Shown here piece by piece: positions 61,764 to 64,000 of a stretch of DNA of 64,000 bases. Made by a program: the position numbers and the translations under genes. The stretch is from Rhexocercosporidium sp. MPI-PUGE-AT-0058. Its lineage: Eukaryota > Ascomycota > Leotiomycetes > Helotiales. The stretch spans positions 1,054,001-1,118,000 of the forward strand of contig JAGTJL010000001.1 in the NCBI GenBank assembly GCA_020746875.1, written 5' to 3'. Numbering within the stretch: the stretch's first letter is position 1; the number at the start of each line of letters is the position of its first letter. The notes beneath the pieces are model-generated. The model made no database searches. It had not been told where the DNA came from and worked only from the letters and a program-made list of their open reading frames with translations.

Positions 61764-63304
61764 TTAAATGTTATACAAAGAATGTAGAGGAACGAGAGAT
61801 GGGAGGGAATGGGTCGAGAAGTTATCTTGGAGGTTATTCTGCTAAGGCTGTCTCCGAGGCGGAGTTGAGGAATCAGCCCCAAGCCTCGTCTTGGCTTGAC
61901 CAATGCGGGAAGAGGGGACTTCAAGAAATACCTTTGATTATGGTCATGGAAAATATGTCTACATCAGGAATATATGCCATAAAAGTAATACTGTGAACTG
62001 GAACTTTACTGTCTGGAAAGATAGAGATGCTTCTTTAGGTGCGCGTGCTCGCTATCATCAAGAAGTATTGACTCTCTGATAGGAGTTGGGTATATTTTCG
62101 TAACCTCCATATTCTCGCTGGAGTTTATTTAAACAGACCCTTAACATAATCAACAAAGATACAACATGAACATTAGTACATATTTGCGTGGCCAAAATGC
62201 TTAGTCTTGTGATACAACAAATAGCGTTCTTACATCCGTCGCAACAGGCTTGAGTTGCTTCTCTTGTTTCTACATCAAAGACCTCGAACTTCAGAAGAGA
62301 TTTGGTTCAGGAAAAGAATCTCTTTCTTCTACTGAATCAGCTCACAGTCTTTATGTCACTCACTTGAGTGCTGAGATATGGACGGAGGTATATTCGTCGT
62401 AAAGGCTCCCTGATCCATGACCAGAACGCACCGCCAAGCCACGCACACTTACTTCTAAGAAATCCCCATCGGGATCCCAAGCCTCCTCTAACCCGTCATA
62501 ATATTTCTTTTCCTCTCCATTTCCCCATCCCCATCCTAAACCTCTCCCATCCAGATCTAGACAGATTAAAAAAGTGGTCCGATCCTTACTCATCTCTGAC
62601 CTAATGCCCCCCTCTCCCCCCTCCTTCTTGTGACGTGTTTGGTGAGACGAACTCTTTGTTGCACGTCGTATTTCGACGGAACGTGTGTACAACGTGCCGG
62701 GCATGTGTTTTACACGTGGGATGGAGAGATTTGAAATTGAAGACTGGAATTTGATTCGGTTGGTCGGTTGGTTGGTTGGTTGGTTGATAAAGCGAGGAAG
62801 TGGAGTAGAACGATGACGGCACGGGAGGTGTGTGAGGAGAAGGAATGGAGGGGTCGGGATATTGGAAATGTGGGGAGTAGGAAGCGGGGGGGAAGGATGG
62901 GGTTGGGACGGAGGGATGGGATTTTTTTTACATTCGTTTATTCTTGAGGGGAATTAAATCTTTGGTTTGATTCTATTGGGATCTCAATGCCTTGCTGGTC
63001 TTATCGGATCCTTCCATTCATATCTAGGTATCGCTATGAAGTGTCATGCCTCATGATGTCCTGCCAATTCAACCACCCCATATATCATCAGGAGTCCTCC
63101 CTACCAAGTTACCCCTAAGTGAAAGACCCCGTGGGGCAAGAATCAGAAAAGAAAAAGGTGAAGAAAAGCAAAGGAAGATCATGAACCCCACGCTCAAAAA
63201 ACATGTCATGTGGATCAATCAAAAGAGAAAACGTCAAGTGGGCTTTTAGTTGGTAGTGACCGTCAGACTCCTCGCTCCGAAATATGCCGAAGAGAATTCT
63301 ATCT
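61764..63304. other. Intergenic, with a TTGG microsatellite
   Basis: No gene is supported in 1.5 kb. A (TTGG)n tract lies at 62758-62786. It includes the 5' flank of the coiled-coil gene and the 3' flank of the kinase gene. Confidence 0.5.
62758..62786 (+). repeat. (TTGG)n microsatellite
   Basis: Consecutive GGTT/TTGG units with one interruption form a simple tandem repeat outside genes. Confidence 0.85.
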
Positions 63305-64000
63305 TCATCGGCCAGTTAGCTTCGCGCTGCCTGCGCTCCATAAGCCTTTTGTCGTTTCGGCGATTTTCCTTGTCTGGGCTTCGATCTGCGCCTGTGTTTG
63401 GCCTTGGCCAGAACTTCGTTCTACGCCTCGCATATGAGTGTCTGCAAAGTCGCCTGGTTGTGGTGCAGAGGAGATGGGGCCTCCAGTAGAGTAGCCGGAG
63501 TCTTCTTGCATCTCGTCGCCTGGTCCCATGCCAACTCCGGAATCGTTTCCACCGCGTCGGAATGGCTGAGCCCCCTTATCTGGGTCTGTTGATACTATTC
63601 CATCCATCATACCGCTGACACCTTGACCTTCTCTCAGTTTGTTGATTGCTCGAACAGTATCGATAGCTGCGTGCAACGTCCTTCTTGCATTGAAGTTCTT
63701 CTTCACCACAGGTAACAAGTCACTACCCTTTCCATCCTGGCCAGCTTGTCCAGATGGCATACCCGATACAAATGGATGCTGAAGCGCCTCGTGCGAAGTC
63801 ATGCGTTGGGTTGGATCGATTGTCAAACACCGTTTGATGAACTCCCTTGCTTGTACACTAACTCCTCTCCAGTACTCGATAGGTGTAAAGCTGTAGTCTG
63901 CAATCAAGATTGCTTGCATTTCCTCCAGGTTGGAGTCGCGATCAAATGGAGTGTATCCACATAGTAGGAAGTATGTAATCACACCGATGGCCCAGATGTC
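63305..64000 (-). CDS. Ca2+/calmodulin-dependent protein kinase, 3' part (runs off window)
   Basis: The last 231 codons are present and the 5' part lies beyond the right edge. The visible part begins inside the kinase C-lobe (DIWAIGVITYFLLCGYTPFD, subdomain IX), continues through AREFIKRCLTIDPTQRMTSH (subdomain XI) and ends with an autoinhibitory/calmodulin-binding-like helix KKNFNARRTLHAAIDTVRAI. The 90-residue tail is Gly/Ser/Gln-rich. The order matches fungal CMK1/CMK2-type kinases; which paralogue cannot be told from this fragment. The stop is at 63305. Confidence 0.9.
   Translation of the reverse strand, partial: DIWAIGVITYFLLCGYTPFDRDSNLEEMQAILIADYSFTPIEYWRGVSVQAREFIKRCLTIDPTQRMTSHEALQHPFVSGMPSGQAGQDGKGSDLLPVVKKNFNARRTLHAAIDTVRAINKLREGQGVSGMMDGIVSTDPDKGAQPFRRGGNDSGVGMGPGDEMQEDSGYSTGGPISSAPQPGDFADTHMRGVERSSGQGQTQAQIEAQTRKIAETTKGLWSAGSAKLTGR

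Overview
The window is nuclear DNA of a filamentous ascomycete (Pezizomycotina). The evidence is many short introns (mostly 43-65 nt) with GTAAGT-like donors, a nearly CpA-free AT-rich block that looks like repeat-induced point mutation (RIP), and recognisable fungal genes: AUR1, CWH43, NOP56, UTP6, SPT7, PEP4, VPS4, a NAB3-like RRM protein and 2EXR-family proteins. A leotiomycete-like species is my guess from the general feel of the genes; the sequence does not prove it.

Layout. 1-2580 is an AT-rich, gene-free block with a palindrome of at least about 1.46 kb; it gives way abruptly to normal composition at about 2.58 kb, next to a short hairpin-rich island that holds an unmutated copy of the palindrome's central element. 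3-12 kb is gene-dense: a nuclear Q/P-rich protein (minus), a mitochondrial helical-repeat protein (plus) and vacuolar aspartyl protease PEP4 (plus). 12-16.5 kb is gene-poor and holds two decayed 2EXR-type genes. 16.5-36.9 kb is a dense housekeeping stretch: NOP56, VPS4, prefoldin subunit 6, a mitochondrial GGQ peptidyl-tRNA hydrolase-like protein, a NAB3-like RNA-binding protein, a LETM1-like mitochondrial protein (with an apparent frameshift), a ferric-reductase-like oxidoreductase, a VanZ-like membrane protein and SPT7. 37-42.5 kb has an intact three-exon 2EXR protein gene and a badly decayed carboxylesterase. 42.5-50.9 kb carries UTP6 and CWH43 as a divergent pair, then a secreted heme-thiolate peroxygenase-like gene. 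50.9-57.1 kb is a 6-kb region with no gene I can support. 57-64 kb has AUR1, a coiled-coil protein with a 'fungal_N' type N-terminus, and the 3' part of a CaMK gene running off the right edge.

Functional links: there is no biosynthetic cluster. Themes recur by chance of location: ribosome biogenesis (NOP56, UTP6), sphingolipid/GPI lipid metabolism (AUR1, CWH43), vacuole/endosome (PEP4, VPS4), and chromatin or transcript control (SPT7, NAB3-like). Exon boundaries below were worked out by hand from splice signals and frame continuity; most join with exact phase and restore family motifs.
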